From contig JAJXTV010000009.1 of NCBI GenBank assembly GCA_021783515.1, positions 39,525-103,524 on the forward strand: a DNA stretch of 64,000 nucleotides, written 5' to 3'. Shown in pieces: positions 18,002 through 26,690 of this stretch. Each line of letters opens with the position of its first letter. Within the stretch, counting starts at the first letter, position 1. The notes under the pieces were generated by a model, which saw nothing but the letters and a program-made list of their open reading frames with translations, searched no databases and was not told the DNA's origin. Position numbers and translations under genes: made by a program. This DNA is from Nitrospirota bacterium (GTDB lineage Bacteria; Nitrospirota; Thermodesulfovibrionia; Thermodesulfovibrionales; UBA6898).

Positions 18002-19306
18002 ATGGCTGTAGGTGACGTAAGGCGCAAGACATCGAACTTCATTGATGACATAACCGAAGAACTGAAAATAGCCTACATGGAAGATGCGCGACCTTGGGTG
18101 ATCGGCTTCAGCGGCGGAAAAGACTCCACCGCACTCGCCCAGTTTGTCTTCTATATGCTCATGGACCTCTCTAAAAAAAGCCGACATAAGAAGGTCTTTA
18201 TCATCGCCTCCGACACTCTCGTCGAAATGCCCTCCATCGAGGACCGCATCAAAAAGGAAATTGCTCTTATGCAGACGGCGGCGTATGAGAAAGGGCTTCC
18301 TATCGAGGTTTACGGGGTCTCGCCCGTGCTGCATGATAGGTTTTGGGTAAATCTTATCGGAAAAGGTTATCCATCACCAAATACTCGTTTTAGGTGGTGC
18401 ACAGAGCGGCTGAAGATAAACCCGACGAGCAGATTTGTCCGCGAAAAAGTTTCTCAGTTTGGCGCTGTCGCTATTGTTCTTGGATCAAGGATATCTGAAA
18501 GCAGCACAAGGGCGCAGGTAATGGAAGCGTATCGTATCGAAGGTCAAAGATTCAGGCCTCATCGTGACTTGACTAAGGCATGGGTTTATATGCCCATACA
18601 GAATTTATCGACTGAACAAGTATGGGATTATCTTTTGACAGTTGATAACCCATGGGGCGGCGATAACGAGGGGCTTGCGATGCTCTACAGGATGGCGAGC
18701 GGCGGTGAGTGCCCCATGGTAATTGATGAGAGTACTCAGCCGTGTGGAAACAGCCGATTCGGATGCTGGTGCTGCACTGTGGTTGACAGAGACAAATCAA
18801 TGGAATCTCTCGTTGCCTCGGGAGAAGAGAAATTCAGACCGCTGCTTGAGTTCAGAGACCATCTCCGGCGTATCAGAGACGAGGATTGGGCGCGGATGAA
18901 TACCCGGAAAAATGGGACAGCAGGAAAAGGCCCTTTTACTCATGCAATCAGGCACGATCTTTTGAAAAGGCTTTTACAACTTCAGAAAGAAGTTGATGAA
19001 ATATTAATCCAAGGGGACGAACTTGCCGCGATAACGGAGATGTGGGCGATTGAAGGTCAGCCCGTCGACATGGTAGAGCGCATATGGCGGCATGTTTTCG
19101 AGGAGGAGCCAATGCCAGAGGGGAAAGAGAATCCAGCGCTTTCAAAAGAAGAGCAGTTGCTTGAGGACATTTGCATGGAGCACAACATTCCTTTCGAGAT
19201 GATGAGGAGATTGAGGGACCTCGAAGAAGAATATGGATCGCTAAGGCGAAGGCACGGCTTGCCGGATTTGATGAGAGAAGCGGTAAAATCGAGCATACGA
19301 GAATAA
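18002..19306 (+). CDS. dndC: DNA phosphorothioation protein DndC (PAPS-reductase family)
   Basis: 434 residues. DndC activates the DNA backbone position with ATP and carries an iron-sulfur cluster needed to replace a non-bridging phosphate oxygen by sulfur. The PP-loop FSGGKDST lies at residues 36-43, as in PAPS reductases. Further marks are RWCTERLKI, the LGSRISESS-type segment (DndC equivalent of GxRxxES), and a cysteine cluster PCGNSRFGCWCC near residue 250 suited to a [4Fe-4S] cluster. It is the first gene of a tight five-gene operon; the next start codon follows one base after its stop codon. Composition is more A+T-rich than the trp genes upstream, suggesting transfer. Confidence 0.92.
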   Translation: MAVGDVRRKTSNFIDDITEELKIAYMEDARPWVIGFSGGKDSTALAQFVFYMLMDLSKKSRHKKVFIIASDTLVEMPSIEDRIKKEIALMQTAAYEKGLPIEVYGVSPVLHDRFWVNLIGKGYPSPNTRFRWCTERLKINPTSRFVREKVSQFGAVAIVLGSRISESSTRAQVMEAYRIEGQRFRPHRDLTKAWVYMPIQNLSTEQVWDYLLTVDNPWGGDNEGLAMLYRMASGGECPMVIDESTQPCGNSRFGCWCCTVVDRDKSMESLVASGEEKFRPLLEFRDHLRRIRDEDWARMNTRKNGTAGKGPFTHAIRHDLLKRLLQLQKEVDEILIQGDELAAITEMWAIEGQPVDMVERIWRHVFEEEPMPEGKENPALSKEEQLLEDICMEHNIPFEMMRRLRDLEEEYGSLRRRHGLPDLMREAVKSSIRE

Positions 19307-19307
19307 T

Positions 19308-19967
19308 ATGCATAGGGGAAATGGCGTTCTAAAGATAATCGCTGTATCCCTATTCATTTTTGTTTGCGGTCAGTTGTTAATCAAATATGGAATACCTTAT
19401 GTCGCGTGGCTTTCCTCTCCGTCTCTCCCGGTCGTTATAAGCGAGAATGGTAAGCAGCCCAATATAGCAGGAACTGATGATCAGGAGAAAGTTTCAAAGA
19501 ACACGAAACCAATACCTAAAATGCAAGAGCAAGAAAAATCACTCGGGGTGGTCAGTAAGTTGCCAACAACTTATGACATCCAATCAATCGCGAAGTTATA
19601 TGAGACTTTTGCAGGGTTTATTACCACGCTCCTTACAATTATTTCTGCTCTCGGCGTATTATTTGCCTATATTATTCGTAAGAACATTAGGGAACTGGAG
19701 ACAGAAATTAAAACAAAGGGAGAAACACAGATCAGTGAAATGAAAAAAGCTATGACGGAATGGGAAGGTACTTTTTCTGGCAAGTTGACAGAAATCGACA
19801 ACCTTAAGGAAGAGACAGAAAGCAACTTAAAGAGACTGGAAGATTTCTTAGCTGATTCTGTGCCGGAGAAAAAAGTTGAAAGTCCACAGGAAAAGGCGCA
19901 AGAACTTGACCGCGATGAAGATTTGAAAGATATGGGTAGCGATATGAGAACTGAGAATGGAAAATAA
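19308..19967 (+). CDS. Unknown membrane / coiled-coil protein embedded in the dnd operon
   Basis: 219 residues, not recognised. Two hydrophobic segments are visible: residues about 9-32 (IIAVSLFIFVCGQLL onward) and about 104-128 (FITTLLTIISALGVLFAYII). Between them is a polar Pro/Lys/Glu-rich region. After the second segment comes a long, strongly charged coiled coil (about 130-190) and an acidic tail. The gene begins 1 base after the dndC stop and its end overlaps dndB by 11 bases, so it is certainly part of the operon's translation unit. No membrane protein belongs to the canonical dndABCDE set. It may tether the modification machinery to the membrane or be an effector; both are guesses. 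Confidence 0.7.
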   Translation: MHRGNGVLKIIAVSLFIFVCGQLLIKYGIPYVAWLSSPSLPVVISENGKQPNIAGTDDQEKVSKNTKPIPKMQEQEKSLGVVSKLPTTYDIQSIAKLYETFAGFITTLLTIISALGVLFAYIIRKNIRELETEIKTKGETQISEMKKAMTEWEGTFSGKLTEIDNLKEETESNLKRLEDFLADSVPEKKVESPQEKAQELDRDEDLKDMGSDMRTENGK

Positions 19968-21183
19968 CGGCAAAATAGAAATAGCAGTGTTAGAGGTTAA
20001 GCAAGGTGATTTCACTTTTTATGTCAGTGCTGTGAACGTCGGTAAGCTTCTCAAAATATGCAAACCGCTAGATGAATTGAAGCCGGATCAAAAAGACTAT
20101 ACTCCAGCCCAAGTTGATAACTTACAAAAAGCTCTAGAGCAGCCCTCCTTTAGCAAAGAAATCGACAGTATCATCTCGGATGTCCCCATCGAACCTTATC
20201 AACGGGTATTAAACGAGACTAGAGCAAAAAAGATTGCTCGCTATCTCAATGAACCAGAATCAATTTTCCCTAATAGTATAATATTAGCAGTTGACCCAGA
20301 GATTGCGCCCGAACTTAAACTGAAAGAAGGCCAACTATTTCTTTCGATTCCCGTTAGTCAGGATACAGCCGTAATTTTGGATGGGCAGCATCGGCTTGCA
20401 GCGTTTAGATATGCTGATGAGAATTTCAAAACAACGCGCTTTGCGGATTTTACTGTAGTGGTAACTTTTCTTTTCGACATTCCTTTTTATTTACAGGCAG
20501 AAATTTTTGCTGTCATAAATGGAACTCAAACAAAAGTAAACAGGTCTATTGTTTATTCCCTGCTGGGCTATAGAAATCAAGCCAGCAATTTATATAGAGG
20601 GGAAATGGCTGTTTATAGATTTAGCCATTATATGACCAGAATTCTCAATTCGTCAAAAGTATCGCCATGGTGCGGGCTGATCAAGATGAGAGGGACAGGC
20701 CGTGGCCTTGTAACGCAGGCTGCTATTATAGACCACCTGAAAGACCTATTAACGCCGCGAGTTTTTTCACAAAGACTCAATTATTATCCAGTGCTATATG
20801 AATATTACAAAGAGCAGCGTGTTAATGAGCTTGCCAAGTACTTGATAATTTATTTTGGCGGAATAAGAGCAGCATGGCCTAATTATTGGGGCAGTAAGAC
20901 GTCGCTGCTCTCTAAAACCAACGGAGTCGCAGTAATGTTTCGTATTCTGCATGATTTGGTCATAGTTAAGGATGAGTTAACCAATTTCAAGGTTGATGAT
21001 ATCGCTGCATACTGGCGGCTAGTGCAGGCAAATAAAATAGAAGTTCCACCGGCAGGGGGTTCCAAGGGCTACCAAGATCAATTATATTACGAGTTTGTAA
21101 AAGAAATGAGAATAGATTTAGTCGTAAGGGAAAAAAAAGATGTAGTGAAAAATAGGCTGAGGGAAATTGGAGGCCTGATTTAA
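19957..21183 (+). CDS. dndB: DGQHR-domain protein DndB
   Basis: 408 residues. The defining motif DGQHRLAAF lies at residues 142-150, and the second family landmark, EIFAVINGTQTKVN, about 40 residues later. DndB proteins regulate or modulate phosphorothioation, in some hosts as a transcriptional repressor of the dnd cluster. The gene overlaps the upstream membrane-protein gene by 11 bases and ends directly against the dndD start. In classical clusters dndB is first and transcribed apart from or ahead of dndC; here it is the third gene. Confidence 0.85.
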   Translation: MENNGKIEIAVLEVKQGDFTFYVSAVNVGKLLKICKPLDELKPDQKDYTPAQVDNLQKALEQPSFSKEIDSIISDVPIEPYQRVLNETRAKKIARYLNEPESIFPNSIILAVDPEIAPELKLKEGQLFLSIPVSQDTAVILDGQHRLAAFRYADENFKTTRFADFTVVVTFLFDIPFYLQAEIFAVINGTQTKVNRSIVYSLLGYRNQASNLYRGEMAVYRFSHYMTRILNSSKVSPWCGLIKMRGTGRGLVTQAAIIDHLKDLLTPRVFSQRLNYYPVLYEYYKEQRVNELAKYLIIYFGGIRAAWPNYWGSKTSLLSKTNGVAVMFRILHDLVIVKDELTNFKVDDIAAYWRLVQANKIEVPPAGGSKGYQDQLYYEFVKEMRIDLVVREKKDVVKNRLREIGGLI

Positions 21184-23211
21184 TTGCTCTGGAGAAATTT
21201 AAACATTGCTAAGCTTGAAATGATGAATTTCAAACGATTCTACGGCCATCATTCGCTTGATCTTCTGACAGATCCCGAACATGACAAGAATCTCATTTTG
21301 ATCGGTGCTGAAAATGGGATGGGGAAGACTTCTATCCATGAGGCAATAAACTACGCATTCTATGAGTTCCCCGATCTTCCCAAAATTACCACAAAACCCG
21401 ACTACCTGACCGCCGTAAGTGACCGCCTGAATCACAGAGCTCTCGATGACGGGGAAACAGAATACTGGGTTGCCTTAGATCTTATCGCTTTTCCTCAGGG
21501 AACCCAGCGAGCACTGAGAATAGAGCGCAAATGGGATGTGGACCTACACACAAGAAGGATTATTGGCTCCAAGCTGGATATCTTTGAAAATGGCCGGCTC
21601 ATCGATTGGGTGGGGGACGAAGCATATCAGGATTTTCTCCGAAGCATCCTCCCACCGACAATCTCACCCTATTTTTTCTTTGATGGCGAAAAGATTCAGG
21701 AGTTCGCCGAAGATGAAAATTTTGAACGGATGAAGGAAGGCATTTTGGATATCCTTCATATTAATGTTTATCGCACTCTCATAACTGACCTAAAAAGACA
21801 TGTGATTGATGCAATCGAAAAAAGCGAGGTGCAGCCTTTTGAGAATGATGATTTATATAAACTGCTCGAAGAGGCAGAAAGGCTCGAAGCTGAAATACAA
21901 AAAAAACAGGAGCGACTTGAGGAAAACAAGAGAGAGCAAGACGAGACTCATATAGGAATCAAGGTCCTCGATGAGGAAGTGCGGCGTATTGCTAGACCCG
22001 GCACGCCAAAGAGGGATTCGTTACTCACTGAAAGAACGCATGCCGAAGATGCATTAGACGGAATTAAACAGGCGATTGATGAGTCGATTGACAATCTTCC
22101 CTTACTGATGTCAGGAAAACTACTTGCGCTGTTAGAAGAAGCTTTGTTGGATGAACAGGCAAACAGGGGACTCTTAGAAAAGAATGAGATATTTAGGGGG
22201 AAAATCTCCAAAATCGAGAAGGAGGTTTTTGGTGTTCATCAAGATGTGCCTGCGGAATATAAACTGAGCAAACAGCAGAGCAAGCTATACCGCGAATTGT
22301 TTAGAGATATTAGCTGCAAAGTTTTCGAGTTGTCTTCAGACAAAGCGAAACCCATCTTACATGATATTGGCTCCGGAGAAAGGCAACGGATAATCGGCCG
22401 CATTTCAGCGGCGCAAACTGCCATTCCCGGCATTATAGAAAATCTTGATGCCAGGGAAAGACTCAATAGCGACCTACGTTCAATAGACAACCAATTAAAA
22501 GCATCGGCTGATGATCCTCAAATTTCCGAGATGCTCGAAAAATTGGGGCTGTTGCGAGAAAAGATAGGAGGCTTTCAGCAGGAGCAAACGTCACTTGAGG
22601 CGGATCTGCAGAGACTTAACGCCGACCTTGCTAAAAGACGCAAGCAAATTGAAGACAGGCAGAGCAAAAGAGAAGCCACAACAAAGGCAAAAAAAGCCAT
22701 CCGCTTGGCGCAAGATACGCAAAAGGCATTGCATGCTTTTATAAAAAAACTCGCCCCAGAAAAGCTATCGCTTCTAAAAGACAATTTTGAATACATGTAC
22801 CATCTTCTTAGAAAATCTGAAGACCCGGTTCATAGAATTGAGATAGATAGAGATACCTGGCGGATCATACTCTACGATAGCAAAAATAGACCTCTTGAAA
22901 AGCGGGTTTTTTCTGCTGGCATGAAGCAGATGTATGCTCTCTCTCTTCTTTGGGCGCTTTCGAAGGCTTCCGGCAGGGATTTTCCTATCGTAATCGATAC
23001 GCCTGTAGGAAGATTGGACAGGCGAAACAGATGGTCTTTGTTTGAAAAATATCTACCTCACGCGGGCCATCAGGTAATCGTCCTTTCAACCGATACCGAG
23101 GTGGATATTGAGGCCACAAAAAAACTTGCGCCACATGTTGCGAAGCAATATCGACTTGAATACGAGCCATCGAAGGAATCAACGGTGATTAGAGTTGGCT
23201 ATTTCTTTTAG
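21184..23211 (+). CDS. dndD: SMC-like ATPase DndD
   Basis: 675 residues, the usual size for DndD, an SbcC/Rad50-type ATPase thought to nick or structure DNA for sulfur insertion. Walker A is GAENGMGKTS at 41-50. Long coiled coils occupy about 210-270 and 450-530. The C-terminal head has the ABC-like FSAGMKQMYALSLLWAL and Walker B IVIDTPVGRLD (about 601-611). The start is taken as the TTG at 21184, one codon after dndB's stop, because the first beta strand of the head (NIAKLEMMNFKRF) would be lost with the later ATG at 21220. GGAGG lies about 10 bases upstream of the TTG. No zinc-hook CxxC is seen in the coiled coil. Confidence 0.9.
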   Translation: MLWRNLNIAKLEMMNFKRFYGHHSLDLLTDPEHDKNLILIGAENGMGKTSIHEAINYAFYEFPDLPKITTKPDYLTAVSDRLNHRALDDGETEYWVALDLIAFPQGTQRALRIERKWDVDLHTRRIIGSKLDIFENGRLIDWVGDEAYQDFLRSILPPTISPYFFFDGEKIQEFAEDENFERMKEGILDILHINVYRTLITDLKRHVIDAIEKSEVQPFENDDLYKLLEEAERLEAEIQKKQERLEENKREQDETHIGIKVLDEEVRRIARPGTPKRDSLLTERTHAEDALDGIKQAIDESIDNLPLLMSGKLLALLEEALLDEQANRGLLEKNEIFRGKISKIEKEVFGVHQDVPAEYKLSKQQSKLYRELFRDISCKVFELSSDKAKPILHDIGSGERQRIIGRISAAQTAIPGIIENLDARERLNSDLRSIDNQLKASADDPQISEMLEKLGLLREKIGGFQQEQTSLEADLQRLNADLAKRRKQIEDRQSKREATTKAKKAIRLAQDTQKALHAFIKKLAPEKLSLLKDNFEYMYHLLRKSEDPVHRIEIDRDTWRIILYDSKNRPLEKRVFSAGMKQMYALSLLWALSKASGRDFPIVIDTPVGRLDRRNRWSLFEKYLPHAGHQVIVLSTDTEVDIEATKKLAPHVAKQYRLEYEPSKESTVIRVGYFF

Positions 23212-23219
23212 AGGAAATC

Positions 23220-24710
23220 ATGGGATTATTTAAGACATCGGCTGATGCTAAGAATTACCTCGAATCATTCAGAAGGGCCACAGGCTTGCGGCCCAATATA
23301 TGGGCAAGGGCGGCATTAGGGTATTCTTTATCCTTTGAATCATATCCTGACGACAATAATTACGACTCAAACGGCCAAGAATTTCCGCGCGAGGTCTTTT
23401 ATGGAAAAGATGAACAGGTTTTCCTTGCACTTTTGAGACAAAGGCATGGTATTACGCAGGATTCCGATATCAATAAATTGGTAAAGCTTCACGTTGAGCG
23501 GGGCATCCGCCACCTGTGGAAAGAATTCGAGCGAGTCGGCAAAAAAGGCGATGACTTTCTAATATCTCTTCTTGAAACCGCTAGTAAGATGGCGCCTGCC
23601 GGTGCTTACGCCGGAGCCAGGACAGAATACGTTAATGAGTCAGCCGACTTTTCAGTAAGTGTCGAAATCGGCGAAGATTCTAAAACGGGGAATCCCTTGT
23701 CTCATGTGCTCAATGCGCCAGGCTTATCGCCTCACATTGCGATAATGGGCCGCACGAGAAGCGGCAAGACAAGGACGGGCCTCGGCATTCTTGAAAAGAT
23801 AGATGCTCACACAAGCCACGCAATTCCCTTTTTGATTTTTGATTATGCTAAGGGAGACATTGCAGACAACAAGGAATTTACGACGACAACCGACGTTTCT
23901 GTTGTTCGGCTTCCCAAAGAAAGAATCCCAATGGCGCCGCTTGCCTTATCTTCATATGACGATGAAGAGATCAAATTGGCGGCACGGCGTTTCGTTGACA
24001 CGATAAAATCAGTTGTTCGGCTGGGACCTAAGCAGGTTGATACGTGCTTAAGAATAATCAAAGAGGCATACAACATAGCAGCCGGGTCAGCGCCTGACAT
24101 TGAAGATGTACTTTCGGTTGCCGAAGAAATCTATGAGACCGAAGACAAGGCACCTGACTCCTTATTGGTCACCTTGCGAGATTTTGCCGACTTTCCAGTT
24201 TTTCGCTCTGCAAAATACGGAGAGAGTCACGATTTTCTTCAAAAGGGCCATGTGATTGATCTGTCGAAACTGCCAGAGGGCCTAAGAAAGATTTGTGTTT
24301 TCTTGATCCTCGACAGGATCTATTCGGAGATCATGGAAAGGCAGAATGCCCCGATTGATTCCAAAGGGTATAGACAGATGCGACTTATCATCGCCATTGA
24401 TGAGGCCCACAACTACCTGCCCTGCAAACAACCCACCTTGGAAAAGTTTGTCCGGGAATCCGCATCCAAGGGCGTTGGAATTATGTTAATGTCGCAGTCA
24501 CCAGATGATTTTGATCAGCCCAAATACAACTTTGCGAAGGAGATGGGCCTGGTATTGGTCTTTTCATGCTTTGTACAGCGTCCGAAGATGCTTGAAGCAT
24601 TATTAGGCGGCAACATTGATCCTCAACTCATGTCGCAATTGCCTGCGGGCATTGCGAAGACACGTCTTCCGAATTCATCGAGACCTGTAGATATCAGAAC
24701 CTGGGACTAA
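23220..24710 (+). CDS. dndE: DndE-like domain fused to a HerA/FtsK-type ATPase
   Basis: 496 residues in two parts. Residues 1-110 resemble DndE, the small DNA-binding protein of phosphorothioation systems: a TSADAKNYLESFRRATGL start, a PNIWARAALGYSLS helix, and VKLHVERGIRHL. Residues 145-496 are a HerA/DUF87-like hexameric ATPase: IMGRTRSGKT (Walker A, 177-184), a Walker B strand LIIAIDEAHNYLP near 388-400, and a late VRESASKGVGIMLMSQSP sensor region. Ordinary DndE is only about 110 residues and lacks the ATPase. The fusion could combine nick binding with DNA translocation. It ends the operon, 8 bases after dndD, with no terminator hairpin seen. Confidence 0.85.
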   Translation: MGLFKTSADAKNYLESFRRATGLRPNIWARAALGYSLSFESYPDDNNYDSNGQEFPREVFYGKDEQVFLALLRQRHGITQDSDINKLVKLHVERGIRHLWKEFERVGKKGDDFLISLLETASKMAPAGAYAGARTEYVNESADFSVSVEIGEDSKTGNPLSHVLNAPGLSPHIAIMGRTRSGKTRTGLGILEKIDAHTSHAIPFLIFDYAKGDIADNKEFTTTTDVSVVRLPKERIPMAPLALSSYDDEEIKLAARRFVDTIKSVVRLGPKQVDTCLRIIKEAYNIAAGSAPDIEDVLSVAEEIYETEDKAPDSLLVTLRDFADFPVFRSAKYGESHDFLQKGHVIDLSKLPEGLRKICVFLILDRIYSEIMERQNAPIDSKGYRQMRLIIAIDEAHNYLPCKQPTLEKFVRESASKGVGIMLMSQSPDDFDQPKYNFAKEMGLVLVFSCFVQRPKMLEALLGGNIDPQLMSQLPAGIAKTRLPNSSRPVDIRTWD

Positions 24711-24762
24711 TGATTCTTCGCTGGAGTCGAGGCAGTATTCCTTTGTCCCCGTAATCGTTTCT

Positions 24763-25095
24763 CTATTCAGCCAGGATCTTTTCAATGGCGGCTATCAGAG
24801 AAGGCAGGTTATTCTTTACGGTTTCCCAAACAATTGGGAGATCCACGTCGTCATATTCATGAATCATGACATTCCTCATCGCGATCATTTCATTCCAGGG
24901 AAGTCCTGGATTCGCATCTCTCGAATCTTCTGAAATCCTTCGGGCTGCCTCCCCGATAATCTCAAATCGCCTGATTACGGCATCCTGACATTGACTATCG
25001 TTCAGAAACTCCTCCCGTGATTTTCCCATGATATAAGAGACTGCAAGCTTGGCAGCTTCGAGAATATCGAGGAAGAACTCTCGATCACGCTTCAT
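24763..25095 (-). CDS. hepT: HEPN-domain RNase toxin HepT
   Basis: 110 residues from the ATG at 25095. The HEPN signature Rx4H is present as MRNVMIHEYDDVD near residue 80, preceded by the family segment RRFEIIGEAARRIS. HepT toxins are ribonucleases neutralised by the cognate MntA nucleotidyltransferase, which AMPylates a tyrosine next to the HEPN motif. The EYDDVD sequence supplies a tyrosine in that position. The gene overlaps mntA by 11 bases and lies tail to tail with the dnd operon. Confidence 0.9.
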   Translation of the reverse strand: MKRDREFFLDILEAAKLAVSYIMGKSREEFLNDSQCQDAVIRRFEIIGEAARRISEDSRDANPGLPWNEMIAMRNVMIHEYDDVDLPIVWETVKNNLPSLIAAIEKILAE

Positions 25096-25402
25096 AAAAT
25101 GACTCAGCCGAACTAAGGATGGCATTCTTCCTGATATGATTTCTGCTTGCCTCGATCCCCCGGCGGCTGACAAGGTCCACCTCGCGTCCGAAGATCTCCT
25201 TGAGCTCTTCCTCCATATGGACCATGTCAAAAAGGGTATGGCGTGCGCTTACATCAAACGTTACCAGCACATCGATATCACTGTCAGGGCGAAAGTCGTC
25301 GCGAAGCACCGATCCGAAAAATGCGAATTCGCGTATTTGCCATTTCCTGCAAAACTCAGCTATTCTCCTCTTCGGCAGATCGACATGCACCTTGCCCATC
25401 AT
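25085..25402 (-). CDS. mntA: Minimal nucleotidyltransferase antitoxin MntA
   Basis: About 105 residues. The nucleotidyltransferase motif GSVLRDDFRPDSDIDVLV has the GSx10DxD pattern of minimal nucleotidyltransferases, with a third acidic position in REVDLV. Two ATGs lie next to each other (25402 and 25399) after AGGGG; the second has the better spacing. MntA transfers AMP to HepT and silences it. Here the antitoxin gene precedes and overlaps the toxin gene, so translation is coupled. It sits between the dnd operon and queF. Confidence 0.88.
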   Translation of the reverse strand: MMGKVHVDLPKRRIAEFCRKWQIREFAFFGSVLRDDFRPDSDIDVLVTFDVSARHTLFDMVHMEEELKEIFGREVDLVSRRGIEASRNHIRKNAILSSAESFYEA

Positions 25403-25565
25403 AATCCCCTGGAGAAGGGGAGATCGCATTTTCCACAAGCTATGCCAAACATCTTTAAATGTGTTACGAATCGTTCCCTCATAATTGATTAAATATTAAA
25501 GACATTTCGAAATAATTGCAAACGGTGCAACGCCTTTGCAGCGGGATAGCCAGGACTTTTGCTGG

Positions 25566-25588
25566 ATTCCCCGATCAAGCCGGGGAAT
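25566..25588. repeat. Palindromic intergenic repeat, REP-like
   Basis: Perfect 8-bp inverted repeat ATTCCCCG / CGGGGAAT with a 7-base loop, followed by GACA. A related but diverged unit occurs at 41802-41832 (ATTCCG ... CGGAATGACG). The pattern matches the GGATTC...GAATGAC palindromes dispersed between genes in many bacteria. Confidence 0.5.
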
Positions 25589-25614
25589 GACAAGGAATGA
25601 GTGTCGTAAAAATA

Positions 25615-26004
25615 TTATTTCTCTGATCCCTTTTTCTTTTCCGGCTCCGAACTCACCCTGATTACTGTTTTGACGTTTCCCCTTGGATTGAAATCTCCGA
25701 CCACCTCGAGAAATCTCGGCTTCAGTTTCTTCTGCAGCTCCGAATAGACAAGGTTCGTGATCTCTTCGTGGGAGATGTAGGAATCCCTGAAGGAATTAAG
25801 ATATAACTTGAGCGACTTCAGTTCGACGATCTTCTTGTCCGGCACGTATCGCACGTTGACCGACGCGAAGTCCGGATACCCGGATCTCGGGCAGAGACAG
25901 GTGAACTCGGGGCAGGTAATAGTGATCTCGTAGTCCCTCTCGGGATTCGGGTTTCCCCATATCTCGAGCTTCGCCTTCTGTATCTTTTTTTCTCCGTATT
26001 TCAT
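25615..26004 (-). CDS. queF: NADPH-dependent preQ0 reductase QueF
   Basis: Reduces 7-cyano-7-deazaguanine (preQ0) to preQ1 in queuosine biosynthesis. 129 residues, the short single-domain (B. subtilis-like) type. The catalytic motif [13 protein letters not shown] contains the thioimide cysteine (C38); ELKSLKLY and [10 protein letters not shown] supply the conserved glutamate and histidine. Start chosen at 26004 because GGAGA precedes this ATG; the frame is open further upstream without homology. The tyrosine in GYPD replaces the commoner glutamine (GQPD). Confidence 0.93.
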   Translation of the reverse strand: MKYGEKKIQKAKLEIWGNPNPERDYEITITCPEFTCLCPRSGYPDFASVNVRYVPDKKIVELKSLKLYLNSFRDSYISHEEITNLVYSELQKKLKPRFLEVVGDFNPRGNVKTVIRVSSEPEKKKGSEK

Positions 26005-26051
26005 CGTAAGATCTCCCTTGCCCTCCGGGGCCTTGCACGTATTTCTGCTCG

Positions 26052-26549
26052 TTATCCTTTCGAAAGCCTCGTGTAATATTCGATCTCGAGGAGCCTTCTT
26101 TTGATGTCGGTGCCGGAAGAGTATCCTCCGATCGAACCGTCGGATTCGATGATCCGGTGGCAGGGGAATATGATCGGGATCGGGTTTTTGCCGAGGGCGT
26201 TGCCCGCGGCCCTGAAGGCGTGGGGCTTGCCGACCTTCTCTGCCATCCACTTGTAGGTCCTGGTCTCGCCGTAGGGAACTTCCCTGAGCATCTCCCAGAC
26301 TTCCCGTTCGAAGTCAGTGCCCTCCAGAAAGGCGGTACCGCAGGTAAAGTCCTTCCTGCCCTTTTCGAAATATTCGGCCAGCTCTCCCTTTGCGGACCCG
26401 GTCTCCTCATTACTTTTCATGACAAGACCCTCCGGCCTCGCAAAGAAAATGCCTGTGAGAAGGGGGCCGCTGAAGACGAGATACACCGTCCCTACTGGGG
26501 TCTCAAGGATGTCATAAAACCGATTGCCGCCCGTCCCTTTCCTGCTCAT
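26052..26549 (-). CDS. ogt: Methylated-DNA--[protein]-cysteine S-methyltransferase
   Basis: Suicidal repair of O6-alkylguanine. 165 residues: a degenerate N-terminal domain and a C-terminal domain with helix-turn-helix-like [29 protein letters not shown] and the acceptor site FPCHRII (Cys130). It lies 47 bases upstream of queF on the same strand and next to other nucleic-acid maintenance genes (SEC-C protein, endonuclease V). Confidence 0.94.
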   Translation of the reverse strand: MSRKGTGGNRFYDILETPVGTVYLVFSGPLLTGIFFARPEGLVMKSNEETGSAKGELAEYFEKGRKDFTCGTAFLEGTDFEREVWEMLREVPYGETRTYKWMAEKVGKPHAFRAAGNALGKNPIPIIFPCHRIIESDGSIGGYSSGTDIKRRLLEIEYYTRLSKG

Positions 26550-26663
26550 TTTCCCCCGGATGAAAAAACAGTATTCCTCACAGCTGAAATACTATACCTC
26601 TTTTGTCAGGTGGCCCGTCAAGAAGGGCGCGATGAGCGGCGGGAGGATGAGACCCGCCCTTAT

Positions 26664-26681
26664 TGAGCTGAACTCAGCTCA
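26664..26681. repeat. Short perfect palindrome
   Basis: TGAGCTGA and TCAGCTCA flank a 2-base spacer, between ogt and the SEC-C gene. There is no adjacent T-run, so a terminator role is weak; it could equally be a protein-binding site. Confidence 0.35.
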
Positions 26682-26690
26682 GGATGACTG

